Part shown: positions 1 to 6,665 of the stretch, in pieces
How the letters are laid out: each line of letters starts with the position of its first letter
How positions within the stretch are numbered: the first letter of the stretch is position 1
From: Deltaproteobacteria bacterium
Lineage (GTDB): Bacteria; Desulfobacterota; Binatia; Binatales; Binataceae
Direction: 5' to 3'
DNA: 13,750 bases
Assembly: GCA_021799555.1 (NCBI GenBank)
Contig: JAJZAG010000061.1
Coordinates: 1 to 13,750, forward strand
Program-made: the position numbers and the translations under genes
Notes under the pieces: model-generated
Told to the model about the DNA's origin: nothing
Database searches by the model: none
Seen by the model: only the letters and a program-made list of their open reading frames with translations

Positions 1-1
1 G

Positions 2-457
2 CCGATACTTACCGAAGCGGGACTGAGCGGCGTTCTGGTCTTCGACGGCAACGGCAACATCACTGCTGACAGTTCCGTCAATGTCGCGCTTGCGGGCGTG
101 ACCTGCCCCGCCAGCGCCTACAACTCATCGAATGACGGAAAAACCTCTGGAACCTACTCGGTTACGTCCAAAGGCCCCTCGACTTTCGCCGCGAGCGGAA
201 GCTTGACGCTGACTCCAGGAAAATTCAACACCGGCGGCGCCGGTACCGGCCCCTACTGCTCACAGACTGAGTTCTCGGTGCAGCTCAGTCTGGTCGGTCT
301 GATTTCACATCATTCGATCGTGATCGGAACCTCGGGTGGCGGGACCGTCGGTTCGGCGGCGCTACCTACTTCCGTGACCTCTAGTCCAACCTCCACGCCG
401 GCAACTCCCAACCCGGTCTGGGACATCGTGACGCATGGGAGCGGCGAACTGCAGTGA
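2..457 (+). CDS. C-terminal part of a secreted, Gly/Ser/Thr-rich beta-strand protein (5' end outside window)
   Basis: The reading frame is open from the first bases of the window to the TGA at 455-457, so this is the 3' end of a longer gene. A GTG at 98 is in frame but is very unlikely to be the start, because the same protein style continues upstream of it. Visible segments are GVLVFDGNGNITADSSVNV, then GTYSV and SGSLTLTPG. These alternate short beta strands with Gly/Asn turns, a style I associate with exported hypothetical proteins of soil bacteria that carry 'G-x-L-x-F-D-G-x-G-N' repeats. Two Cys (in VTCPAS and PYCSQ) could form a disulfide. The last 30 or so residues are a Ser/Thr/Pro-rich tail. 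No catalytic motif is visible. An extracytoplasmic location is inferred from composition only, since the signal peptide would lie outside the window. Function unknown. Confidence 0.72.
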   Translation, partial: PILTEAGLSGVLVFDGNGNITADSSVNVALAGVTCPASAYNSSNDGKTSGTYSVTSKGPSTFAASGSLTLTPGKFNTGGAGTGPYCSQTEFSVQLSLVGLISHHSIVIGTSGGGTVGSAALPTSVTSSPTSTPATPNPVWDIVTHGSGELQ

Positions 458-489
458 TGCGCTCGGACGCTTCTTAGCCCAGGGCGGAC

Positions 490-528
490 GGCGGAGGCGA
501 AGAACGCGTGAGCGCAATCGCCTCCGCC
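490..528 (+). terminator. Possible transcription-terminating hairpin after the first gene
   Basis: A perfect 11-bp inverted repeat (490-500 with 518-528) encloses a 17-nt loop, 32 bp after the stop of the partial secreted-protein gene. The stem is G+C-rich, but what follows (TGATTCCTTCCC) is only modestly T-rich, so it is not a textbook intrinsic terminator. Its position right after a stop codon supports a 3'-end role. Confidence 0.4.
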
Positions 529-918
529 TGATTCCTTCCCTAATCGGCCACGCCGGCAGTCGATGAGTGCGGAACCGGTCGGGAGTGGATCCGGCCAGCC
601 GTGCGCTCGCAACTCCGGCCTCGATAAGCGTCAGCCTCCGCCCGCAGCCCTCGTCTAGCGTCCGCATTGGCAGGGAGCCCAGGTAGTTGTTGGCTCCGCC
701 GCCTGTGGTGGAGGAGCCGGTCGGCACTCGGATTTTTGCAACCTGATTGCGATTGTCTGAAATGAAACGCGTTCCGATACGGCGGGGGGTCAAGCTCACC
801 GATCGGAAACCTAAGGAAACTTCGCACCACCCGTCCGGGCGAAATTCGAGCACCTGCGCGATCGGACGCGCCCCTCGGGATGCCGGCTCACCCCGCGACT
901 TCGCTGCACATTTTGCGG
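529..918. other. Intergenic stretch without a convincing gene
   Basis: Between the first gene and the minus-strand suhB-like gene there are almost 590 bp without a gene I can support. Short open frames exist on both strands here, but their products are Arg/Ser/Pro-rich, which is typical of shadow frames in G+C-rich DNA. None has a ribosome binding site plus a recognisable protein pattern. Apart from the hairpins at 490-528 and 933-964 I see no promoter, tRNA or repeat. One minus-strand frame around 640-720 reads PTGSSTTGGGANNY, which could be a decayed remnant of a coding region, but the evidence is thin. Confidence 0.5.
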
Positions 919-964
919 AAAAAAAGGTATCGTTCCCGCGCGCGCGCCTGCCGCGCGCGAGGAA
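919..964 (-). terminator. Possible intrinsic terminator for the suhB-like gene (minus strand)
   Basis: Positions 933-944 pair with 952-964, giving a 12-bp G+C-rich stem with one bulged A at 960 and a 7-nt loop. On the minus strand this is followed, after a 7-nt spacer, by a run of seven T (925-919). It lies about 80 bp beyond the stop of the minus-strand gene ending at 1046. The spacer makes it less than ideal. Confidence 0.4.
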
Positions 965-1045
965 TCCCGGACGGCTATCCGTCCGCGCCGCGACGACATG
1001 AGCCGATGCGGTCGATGAGGTGCGCGCGGAAGCGGCGCGTGCGGG

Positions 1046-1891
1046 TCAGCGGATGAGTGCGGGTGGGGCGGTTTCTTCGCGCAACATTTCGGCGTGGCGG
1101 CGCTCGGCCTCGGGGCGCGTCTCGGCGATCGTGCGGAGCATCTCGGTGTGGAGTCTTCCGTTGGAGGCGACGATATTGCCGCCGTTCAGGTCAAGCGGCG
1201 TGCCGTCCATGTTAGAGACCGAGCCGCCCGCTTCCTCGACGAGCAGTGCGCCCGCAGCCACGTCCCACGCCTTCAGCCCAAATTCCCAAAAGGCGTCGGT
1301 GCGGCCGCAGGCCAGGTTGGCTAGGTCAAGCGCGGCTGCTCCGGTGCGGCGCACGCCCTGCGTGCGCATCATGAAGGCCTCCCAGAAGGCGAGATAGAAG
1401 CGGCGCCGCTCGCGGCGATCGTAAGGAAAGCCGGTCGCGGCCAGCGCGGAGCCGAGCGTCGGCGTCGTGCTCACACGAATCGGTTTGCCATTGAGACATG
1501 CGCCGCGTCCGCGCTGCACGGTGAAGCATTCCCTGTGCAGGGCGTCGAAGATCACGCCGTAGCGCGTCTCGGCGCGGCGCTGATAGGCGATCGACACGCA
1601 GAATTGCGGAAACCCGTGCGCGAAGTTGGTGGTGCCGTCGAGCGGATCGATGATCCATCGATGGTCGCTCGGATGGGTGCTGGCGCCGCTTTCTTCGGCC
1701 AGGATCGCGTGGGTCGGGAAGGCGCGGTGGATCACCTCGATCACGGCGGCTTCCGACTCGCGGTCGGCCTCGGTTACCAGATCGATCGAGTTCGACTTGC
1801 GGTCGATCGTGATATGGGCGAGGCGCTTCAGATGGATTCTGCCGGCCGCGCGCGCGGCGCGCATCGCGACCTGTTCGATTTCGGTTGGCAC
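1046..1891 (-). CDS. suhB: Inositol monophosphatase family protein (SuhB-like)
   Basis: A Mg-dependent sugar-phosphate or inositol-phosphate phosphatase, 281 aa, the usual length for the family. All signature elements are present: TEAD (40-43), the metal ligand Glu in AEES (65-68), the core IIDPLDGTTNF (80-90) with Asp82 and Asp85 as metal ligands, and the C-terminal WDVAAG (209-214) with Asp210. The enzyme is cytoplasmic. Family members hydrolyse inositol 1-phosphate, histidinol phosphate, PAP or fructose 1,6-bisphosphate, and the sequence alone does not settle the substrate. The start is a GTG at 1889-1891 with no good Shine-Dalgarno, so the start is only moderately certain. It lies 78 bp downstream of the ABC1 kinase gene on the same strand, so the two are probably co-transcribed. 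No odd features. Confidence 0.93.
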   Translation of the reverse strand: MPTEIEQVAMRAARAAGRIHLKRLAHITIDRKSNSIDLVTEADRESEAAVIEVIHRAFPTHAILAEESGASTHPSDHRWIIDPLDGTTNFAHGFPQFCVSIAYQRRAETRYGVIFDALHRECFTVQRGRGACLNGKPIRVSTTPTLGSALAATGFPYDRRERRRFYLAFWEAFMMRTQGVRRTGAAALDLANLACGRTDAFWEFGLKAWDVAAGALLVEEAGGSVSNMDGTPLDLNGGNIVASNGRLHTEMLRTIAETRPEAERRHAEMLREETAPPALIR

Positions 1892-1969
1892 AGCGAATTG
1901 AAGATAGTGCAGCGCGCCGGTACTTAAAAGGCGGTGATGCGGATTAATCGACAGCCGGCGTGCGCGCGG

Positions 1970-3343
1970 CTACGGAGCGGAAGCGCCGGGCTCCGCCGGC
2001 GCGAGCATCAGGCGCTGCGCGTAAGGCATGATCGTCGCGAACAGATCGACGCGTGAATCGAGCGACTTGCCCAGGCCCGAGAGCAGCCCCATCACGCGGT
2101 TCACCAGCAGGACGTCGCCGGGCACTTCGACGATCGGGTTTTTGCGCAGCGCACGCGGCAGTTGGTCGTTGAATTTCTCGACCAACTCCTGGTCCGCGTA
2201 TGCCTTGTTGCGCGAGACGGTCTGGCCGAGGAACAAATCGGCGATCGTCAAAAGCGTGTCGGGCGATCCGTCGCGGGTGCGGAAGCCGAGTTCGGTGAAG
2301 GCGCGTATCGTCGCGGCACGGTCAGCGGTGAGAATCGCAAGCGTCAGGCGCACCATCCCGTCGCGGAACGCGGGCGGAAAATCCTTGGCCAGGCCGAAAT
2401 CCAGATAGACCAGCCGCGGTCCGGGCTGGACCAGGATGTTTCCCGGATGGGGGTCGGCGTGGAAAAAGCCGTCGCGCAGGATCATCGCGCAGAACTGATC
2501 CATCAGCTTTTGCGCGACCGCGCGCTTGTCGATCCCGGCGCGTTCGAGCGCGGCTATATCGGTGATCTTGACACCCTCGATCAGCTCCATCGTCAGCACG
2601 CGCCGGGTCGAGAACTCGCGGTAAATTTCCGGCACGCCGACGGCGGGATCGCTCGCGAAGTTGCGCCGCATCGTGTCCGCGTTGTCGGCCTCGTGGATGA
2701 AGTCGAGCTCCATCGGGATGTACTTCAAGCCTTCGCGGGCGACGGCGCGGAAATCGAAGTCGCGCTCGAGCCACGCAAGCCATCTGAGGACGAGCAGGAG
2801 GTTGCGCAGATCGGCGCGCACGATCCCCTCGATTCCGGGATACTGCACCTTGACCGCGCAGCGGCGCCCGTCGTGCAGGCGCGCGGCGTGCACCTGCGCG
2901 AGCGAGGCGGACGCAAGCGGCGCGGAGTCGAACTCGGCAAACACGGTTTCGAGGCTGCGCCCGAGTTCGCGCTCGATCTGGGCGCGGATTGTCGCGAAGG
3001 GACGCGGCGGCACGCGGTCATGCAATCCCGCCAACGTCGAGACCCATTCGTCGGGCAACACGTCAGCGCGGGTTGCGATGAATTGGGAGGCCTTGATGAG
3101 CAGGCCTTCGAGGCGCAGCGCCGTCGTGTACATCGCGCGCGCCGCGCGTAAGTCCTGGCGGCGGTATAATCGGTCGCGGTTGCGGTTGGAGACGTAGCGG
3201 GTCCAGAGTTGGACCGACTTGTAGCCGGCGTAAACCCGGACCGCGAGCCACACCACCGCGGCGAAGCGCCATGTGCGCGTCGCGAGTCCGGGCGCGGGCG
3301 GATCGGAGGGGAACGGGATTTGGTCTGTGAGCGTCGAGGCCAT
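1970..3343 (-). CDS. ABC1/AarF/UbiB family atypical kinase
   Basis: A protein-kinase-like ATPase of the ABC1 (UbiB/COQ8) family, 457 aa from the ATG at 3343. An in-frame TTG at 3382 would add 13 residues, but neither start has a clear ribosome binding site. Motifs, in order, are KASQFIATRADVLP (84-97, the family KxGQ region), the alanine-rich loop ASAS (144-147), the VAIK-type Lys165 in AVKVQYPG, the ExD-type ELDFIHEAD (212-220), HADPHPGN (295-302) and YLDFGLAK (313-320). Catalytic and metal residues are therefore intact. The KxGQ motif reads KASQ, with Ser in place of the expected Gly. The C terminus shows no obvious pair of transmembrane helices as in E. coli UbiB. Family members support quinone or lipid metabolism at the membrane. 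The specific role here is unknown, and no ubi genes are nearby. Confidence 0.93.
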   Translation of the reverse strand: MASTLTDQIPFPSDPPAPGLATRTWRFAAVVWLAVRVYAGYKSVQLWTRYVSNRNRDRLYRRQDLRAARAMYTTALRLEGLLIKASQFIATRADVLPDEWVSTLAGLHDRVPPRPFATIRAQIERELGRSLETVFAEFDSAPLASASLAQVHAARLHDGRRCAVKVQYPGIEGIVRADLRNLLLVLRWLAWLERDFDFRAVAREGLKYIPMELDFIHEADNADTMRRNFASDPAVGVPEIYREFSTRRVLTMELIEGVKITDIAALERAGIDKRAVAQKLMDQFCAMILRDGFFHADPHPGNILVQPGPRLVYLDFGLAKDFPPAFRDGMVRLTLAILTADRAATIRAFTELGFRTRDGSPDTLLTIADLFLGQTVSRNKAYADQELVEKFNDQLPRALRKNPIVEVPGDVLLVNRVMGLLSGLGKSLDSRVDLFATIMPYAQRLMLAPAEPGASAP

Positions 3344-3368
3344 AAGTAAAGTCGATGATTTGAACGGA

Positions 3369-3398
3369 TTGACCGGGTGCAACTGCTACTACTGTAAA
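3369..3398 (+). promoter_or_regulatory. Candidate sigma-70 promoter for the MFS leader
   Basis: TTGACC (3369-3374) and TGTAAA (3393-3398) are separated by 18 bp and match the -35 and -10 consensus at 5/6 and 4/6 positions. A start near 3405 would give a leader of about 225 nt that contains the small ORF at 3489 with its own ribosome binding site and the terminator at 3572. Prediction by eye only. Confidence 0.35.
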
Positions 3399-3451
3399 TG
3401 AATGGCGGTGCGCATAGAATCCGAACCGGCACACGCGCGCGCCGGGCGCGT

Positions 3452-3481
3452 TTGACTCAAGCGGTTACCGGGCGCTAGGAT
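3452..3481 (+). promoter_or_regulatory. Alternative candidate promoter for the MFS leader
   Basis: TTGACT (3452-3457) and TAGGAT (3476-3481) are spaced by 18 bp (5/6 and 4/6 matches). If this promoter is used, transcription starts at about 3488 and the RNA to the terminator is roughly 130 nt. It competes with another reading: AGGA at 3477-3480 would serve as ribosome binding site for the small ORF at 3489. Confidence 0.3.
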
Positions 3482-3488
3482 TGCGTCC

Positions 3489-3548
3489 ATGAAGTCAAGT
3501 AGCGTAGTTCGCCTGGTCCCCAATTCAATACGTGTCCTCTTGAGTTGA
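3489..3548 (+). CDS. Possible 19-residue leader peptide upstream of the MFS gene
   Basis: An ATG at 3489 opens a 19-codon frame (begins MKSSSVVRLV) that stops with TGA at 3546-3548. AGGA at 3477-3480 lies 8 nt before the ATG, a good ribosome-binding-site distance. The ORF ends 23 nt before the terminator stem, which is the spacing needed for ribosome-controlled attenuation. The peptide has five Ser and four Val but no run of one amino acid. A frame this short can arise by chance, so the evidence is its placement between promoter and terminator rather than its sequence. Confidence 0.33.
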   Translation: MKSSSVVRLVPNSIRVLLS

Positions 3549-3571
3549 GACGGACTCCGATACCTGGCTTG

Positions 3572-3616
3572 AAAAGCCCCGCCGGATTCGAAGCCGGCGG
3601 GGCTTTTGTTTTTTCT
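3572..3616 (+). terminator. Strong intrinsic terminator located in front of the MFS gene
   Basis: Positions 3572-3585 and 3594-3607 form a perfect 14-bp stem (AAAAGCCCCGCCGG and its complement) with an 8-nt loop, followed by G and six T. This is the best terminator in the window. The neighbouring upstream gene is divergent, so the only plus-strand RNA it can stop must begin within about 230 bp upstream. It ends 4 nt before the GGAGGG ribosome binding site of the MFS gene. The upstream segment 3564-3570 (CTGGCTT) can instead pair with 3591-3597 in the loop and right arm (7 bp with one G-U), and GGCTT/AAGCC (3566-3570, 3574-3578) can pair with the left arm. These are possible antiterminators. 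Confidence 0.88.
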
Positions 3617-3630
3617 AACGGGAGGGTTTG

Positions 3631-4866
3631 GTGCATAACGGCGGCGCGATCGGCGGCGTTATACGGCGCGACTACGCGGTGTGGTTCACCTACTCGCTGG
3701 CGGGCGGTTTTCTGTTCGGCGTGTATCCGATCTTCCTGCATTCGCGCGGGCTCAACCAGTTCGAGATCAACAGCGTGCTGGCGGGCTACTTCGTCGTAAC
3801 GTTTCTGACCGACGTGCCGACGGGAGCGTTCGCCGACGCGCTGGGACGGCGGCGATCGTTCGTGCTGGGCGCGATGCTGCGCGCGGCGGCCTTCACCGTG
3901 TACTTCCTGGCGCGGCACTACTGGGTGTTCCTGCTCGCCGAGAGTATCGACGGTGTCGGCACAACCTTCAGCAACGGCGCGATCGACGCGTGGGGCGTCG
4001 ATGCGCTCGACGCCGCGGGCTACGAAGGCCTGAAGGACGGCCTGTTCTCGCGGATCGCGCAGTTGACGACGGTCGGGTTCATGATCTCGGCGATCGGCGG
4101 AGCGTACGTCGCCAATATCAATCTTGCGTGGCCGTGGCTGTGCGGCGCCGCGGGCTACCTGATTGCCGCCGCGATTGGCTACGCGCTGATGGCGGGAGAG
4201 GGGCGGCGCGGAGCGCGGGTGAATTTAGGCGCGCTGCCGCGGATGATCGTGCGGCGCGTGATTGACGCAATCGGCGCAGGCTTCGAGAGCAGGACGGTTT
4301 TGATGCTGAGCGCGGCGGGCGCCATCCAGGTCGCGGCGTGGTCGCCGTACTGGCTGGAGTGGCCGCTGCTGTTCAATCAGAGCTACGGGGTGGGCGTGTG
4401 GATTATAGGCTGGATTTATTGCGCGCTCTCGGCGGGGCGGATGCTCGGCGCCGAAATCGTCTCGCGCTCGCGGCCCGATCGGGCGGCGCGGCCGGGGCGA
4501 ATCAGCGCGCTGGTCGGCCTCGCAAGCGTGCTGCTGGCGGCGGCGGGGATGATGCATCGGCGGCCCAATGTCGTTTTGATCATCCTGTTCGTGATGAACA
4601 TCTTTGCCGGCGCGACGCAGCCGCTCGTCTCGAGCTGGTTCAACGAGCAGATCGATCCGGAGCGCCGCGCGACGCTGTTGTCTTTTAACAGCACGTTCGC
4701 GACGCTGGGCGGATCGATTGGTCTGATTGCGAACGGGTTCATCGCCGATCGCGCCGGTTTGTCCGCCGCGTGGCAATTCGCCGGGATGCTGTCGATGCTG
4801 GCGATACCATGCTACCTCGCGCTGCGCGGCGACACGTTCGAGATTGGCGCGCAGACGGCGAAGTAG
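3631..4866 (+). CDS. MFS transporter
   Basis: An inner-membrane carrier of the major facilitator superfamily, about 411 aa, the usual length for a 12-helix member. The motif-A loop between helices 2 and 3 is clear: DVPTGAFADALGRRR (from residue 61 when counted from GTG). Hydrophobic helices are visible throughout, for example around 16-35, 45-62, 76-95, 145-165 and 170-190 in the first half. The start is taken as the GTG at 3631, because GGAGGG at 3621-3626 lies 4 nt before it. A TTG at 3628 would leave only 1 nt. The substrate cannot be read from the sequence. The layout resembles drug or metabolite exporters, but that is a guess. Expression is probably controlled by the terminator immediately upstream. 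Confidence 0.9.
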   Translation: MHNGGAIGGVIRRDYAVWFTYSLAGGFLFGVYPIFLHSRGLNQFEINSVLAGYFVVTFLTDVPTGAFADALGRRRSFVLGAMLRAAAFTVYFLARHYWVFLLAESIDGVGTTFSNGAIDAWGVDALDAAGYEGLKDGLFSRIAQLTTVGFMISAIGGAYVANINLAWPWLCGAAGYLIAAAIGYALMAGEGRRGARVNLGALPRMIVRRVIDAIGAGFESRTVLMLSAAGAIQVAAWSPYWLEWPLLFNQSYGVGVWIIGWIYCALSAGRMLGAEIVSRSRPDRAARPGRISALVGLASVLLAAAGMMHRRPNVVLIILFVMNIFAGATQPLVSSWFNEQIDPERRATLLSFNSTFATLGGSIGLIANGFIADRAGLSAAWQFAGMLSMLAIPCYLALRGDTFEIGAQTAK

Positions 4867-4910
4867 AAGACGCGCGATCGGACGGGGCCGCCGCTTCGCC
4901 GGGGGCGCGC

Positions 4911-5132
4911 TCAGCGCTTGGGCGATTTGCGGATGGTTTTCAGGATGAAGATGAAATCCTGCTTGGACAGGATCGAGCCGAGCATCGCGAGATGCGACAA
5001 GGCTTCCATCTCGTGGTCGGTGATCTTGTGGCGGGCGCGCAGGTCATGGTCGGAAGAAAACGACTCCCAGACCTCGCGCCGAAAGGTGGTGTCTTCGACT
5101 TGCTTTTTCGATGCGATGTGTTTCGTTGTCAT
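4911..5132 (-). CDS. Small hypothetical protein (73 aa)
   Basis: An unrecognised, charged, mostly alpha-helical protein of 73 aa. It begins MTTKHIASKKQVED and contains KITDHEMEALSHLAMLGS, followed by a hydrophobic patch and a basic tail. I believe it is real because it has an ATG start, an AGGGG ribosome binding site at a good distance (5137-5141 on the plus strand), a good promoter just upstream (5154-5182) and a balanced amino-acid composition unlike shadow frames. It has no signal peptide or transmembrane helix and is presumably cytoplasmic. It is convergent with the MFS gene (44 bp apart). Function unknown. The helical layout could suit a small regulator or partner protein, but no DNA-binding motif is evident. 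Confidence 0.72.
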   Translation of the reverse strand: MTTKHIASKKQVEDTTFRREVWESFSSDHDLRARHKITDHEMEALSHLAMLGSILSKQDFIFILKTIRKSPKR

Positions 5133-5153
5133 TTTTCCCCTGCGTGGATCGAA

Positions 5154-5182
5154 GTTATACTAGATGCAGTTAATTTATGCAA
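5154..5182 (-). promoter_or_regulatory. Promoter of the small minus-strand gene
   Basis: On the minus strand, TTGCAT (5182-5177) and TATAAC (5159-5154) are separated by 17 bp in an A+T-rich island that stands out from its surroundings. The predicted start near 5147 leaves a leader of about 15 nt containing the AGGGG ribosome binding site. The -10 matches 5/6 and the -35 only 3/6. Confidence 0.5.
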
Positions 5183-5250
5183 ACAGTTTGAGTACCTTGT
5201 CACAACAAAACGTGTCATGCCGGGTGCAATCGGGGTCTGAGCGGAATAGG

Positions 5251-5276
5251 TCCGTCTGACAGTCAGAAAGGACGGA
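5251..5276. repeat. Nested inverted repeat upstream of alaC
   Basis: Two overlapping palindromes: TCCGTC (5251-5256) with GACGGA (5271-5276), and inside it TCTGA-CAG-TCAGA (5255-5267). They lie in the divergent region between the small minus-strand gene and alaC. It could be an operator or an RNA hairpin in a leader. There is no T-run, so it is not an intrinsic terminator. Confidence 0.4.
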
Positions 5277-5424
5277 TCGAAGCGCCGCGATATTCAGAGT
5301 CCGGACGCGGCCTTTGATCCTGTTGCAGCCGTGCCACTAGCGGCGCGCCGGAGGGTCCGTTAAAACTATATTTCTCATGCGGCGCGGTGGATGCGCCCAT
5401 TGACGAGGTTCGAGCGAAAACCAA

Positions 5425-6639
5425 ATGGATTTCCCAAGAATCAAACGCCTGCCGCCTTATGTCTTCAATGAAATCGGCGATCTTTGCCTCAAGGCGCGCC
5501 GGGCCGGCGAGGACATTATCGATTTCGGCATGGGCAACCCCGACGATGCGACCCCGCCGCATATCGTCGCCAAGCTGGTCGAGGCGGCGGCCAAGCCCGC
5601 CAACCATCGCTACTCGGTCTCGCGCGGCGTGTACAAGCTCCGCCTCGCGATCACCGACTGGTACAAGCGCCGCTACGGAGTCGAACTCGATCCCGACGGG
5701 GAAGCGATCGTTACGATCGGCTCGAAAGAGGGTATCGCGCACATGGCGCTCGCGATCCTCGACCAGGGCGACGTGGTGCTCGCGCCGACGCCGACCTACC
5801 CGATCCATCAGTACGGATGCATCATCGCGGGTGCGCAGGTGCAGGGCGTACCGATGCGCGCGACGGGCGAGGAATTTTATGAAGAGCTGACCGCGATTGT
5901 GAATCGGACCTGGCCGCGTCCGAAATTCATGATCATGAATTTTCCGCACAATCCGACAACGGCGACGGTGGATTTGCGCTTCATGAAGCGGGTGGTGGAT
6001 TTCGCCCGCGAGAATCGGATGATGGTCGCGCATGACTTCGCGTACGCCGATTTGTGCTTCGACGGCTACCATGCGCCGTCGTTCATGCAGGTGAGCGGCG
6101 CCAAGGAAATCGGCGTGGAATTCTTCACGCTGTCGAAGAGCTACAACATGCCGGGATGGCGGGTCGGTTTCGCGGTGGGCAACCGCGAGATGATCGGCGC
6201 GCTGGCGCGGCTGAAATCGTACTTTGACTATGGGATGTTCGCGCCGGTGCAGGTCGCGGCGATTGCGGCGCTCAATGGACCGCAGGATTGCGTTGCGCGG
6301 ATCAACGCGACCTATAAGAGCCGCCGCGACGTGCTGGTCGAGGGTCTCAACCGGGCGGGATGGCCGGTCGAAAAACCGAAAGCGACGATGTTCGTGTGGG
6401 CGCCGATTCCGGAGCCGCTGCGGCACATGGGCTCGATGGCGTTTGCGAAGTTCTTGCTCGCCGAGGCCAAGGTCGCCGTGTCGCCCGGGGTGGGCTTCGG
6501 CGCCGACAGCGACGGGTTCGTGCGCTTCGCGCTAATCGAGAACGAGCATCGCACGCGCCAGGCGCTGCGCGGAATCCGCCATGCTCTCGCGGGCGCGGGC
6601 GCGGGCGTCAAAACCCGGCGTGCAGCCGTCGTATCCTGA
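5425..6639 (+). CDS. alaC: Alanine transaminase, AlaC type (class I/II PLP aminotransferase)
   Basis: A PLP-dependent aminotransferase, 404 aa, closely resembling E. coli AlaC (YfdZ), which makes alanine from pyruvate and glutamate. Visible matches are RLPPYVFNEIGDL (8-20), IIDFGMGNPDDATPPHIV (31-48), TIGSKEG (97-103), NFPHNPT (172-178), HDFAYADL (203-210, with the PLP-ring Asp204 and Tyr207), the PLP-lysine motif TLSKSYNMPGWRVG (235-248, Lys238) and the carboxylate-binding Arg in VRFALIEN. It is cytoplasmic. It heads a tight operon with hom 26 bp downstream, so its product may feed aspartate- or branched-chain-related amino acid metabolism. An LL-diaminopimelate-type or other substrate is possible, but the AlaC match is good. 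The ATG at 5425 lacks a strong Shine-Dalgarno. TATATT at 5367-5372 could be a -10, but I see no -35. Confidence 0.92.
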   Translation: MDFPRIKRLPPYVFNEIGDLCLKARRAGEDIIDFGMGNPDDATPPHIVAKLVEAAAKPANHRYSVSRGVYKLRLAITDWYKRRYGVELDPDGEAIVTIGSKEGIAHMALAILDQGDVVLAPTPTYPIHQYGCIIAGAQVQGVPMRATGEEFYEELTAIVNRTWPRPKFMIMNFPHNPTTATVDLRFMKRVVDFARENRMMVAHDFAYADLCFDGYHAPSFMQVSGAKEIGVEFFTLSKSYNMPGWRVGFAVGNREMIGALARLKSYFDYGMFAPVQVAAIAALNGPQDCVARINATYKSRRDVLVEGLNRAGWPVEKPKATMFVWAPIPEPLRHMGSMAFAKFLLAEAKVAVSPGVGFGADSDGFVRFALIENEHRTRQALRGIRHALAGAGAGVKTRRAAVVS

Positions 6640-6665
6640 AAGTATCCGTGCGCCGCGGTGAATTC

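Noticed and set aside
362..853. Minus-strand frame containing PTGSSTTGGGANNY, possibly part of a decayed gene
   Set aside because: The rest of the frame is Arg-rich and has no domain or ribosome binding site, and it runs antisense into a real gene. It could be a remnant, but I cannot support it.
747..1001. Plus-strand 84-codon frame in the first intergenic gap
   Set aside because: Basic, low-information translation that runs through the hairpin at 933-964, with no Shine-Dalgarno.
2162..3151. Plus-strand 329-codon open frame opposite the ABC1 kinase gene
   Set aside because: Composition and lack of motifs mark it as a shadow of the kinase gene, whose conserved motifs are all present on the minus strand.
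3572..3607. tRNA-like TTCGAAG loop flanked by G+C stem
   Set aside because: It resembles a T-arm, but the stem is 14 bp with an 8-nt loop and there is no acceptor, D or anticodon arm. The T-run after it makes it a terminator.
5361..5373. TATATT as a -10 box for the alaC operon
   Set aside because: No -35-like hexamer lies 16-19 bp upstream, so I mention it only as a possibility in the alaC entry.
5263..6426. Long open frame on the minus strand opposite alaC
   Set aside because: His/Arg-rich product with no motif, fully overlapping a gene with all AlaC-type catalytic motifs. It is a mirror frame caused by high G+C at codon third positions.
6360..6665. Upstream extension of hom into the end of alaC
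   Set aside because: The frame is open, but the extra 102 residues overlap alaC and do not look like a homoserine dehydrogenase N terminus. The family starts right before the Rossmann motif, at 6666 (or 6648).
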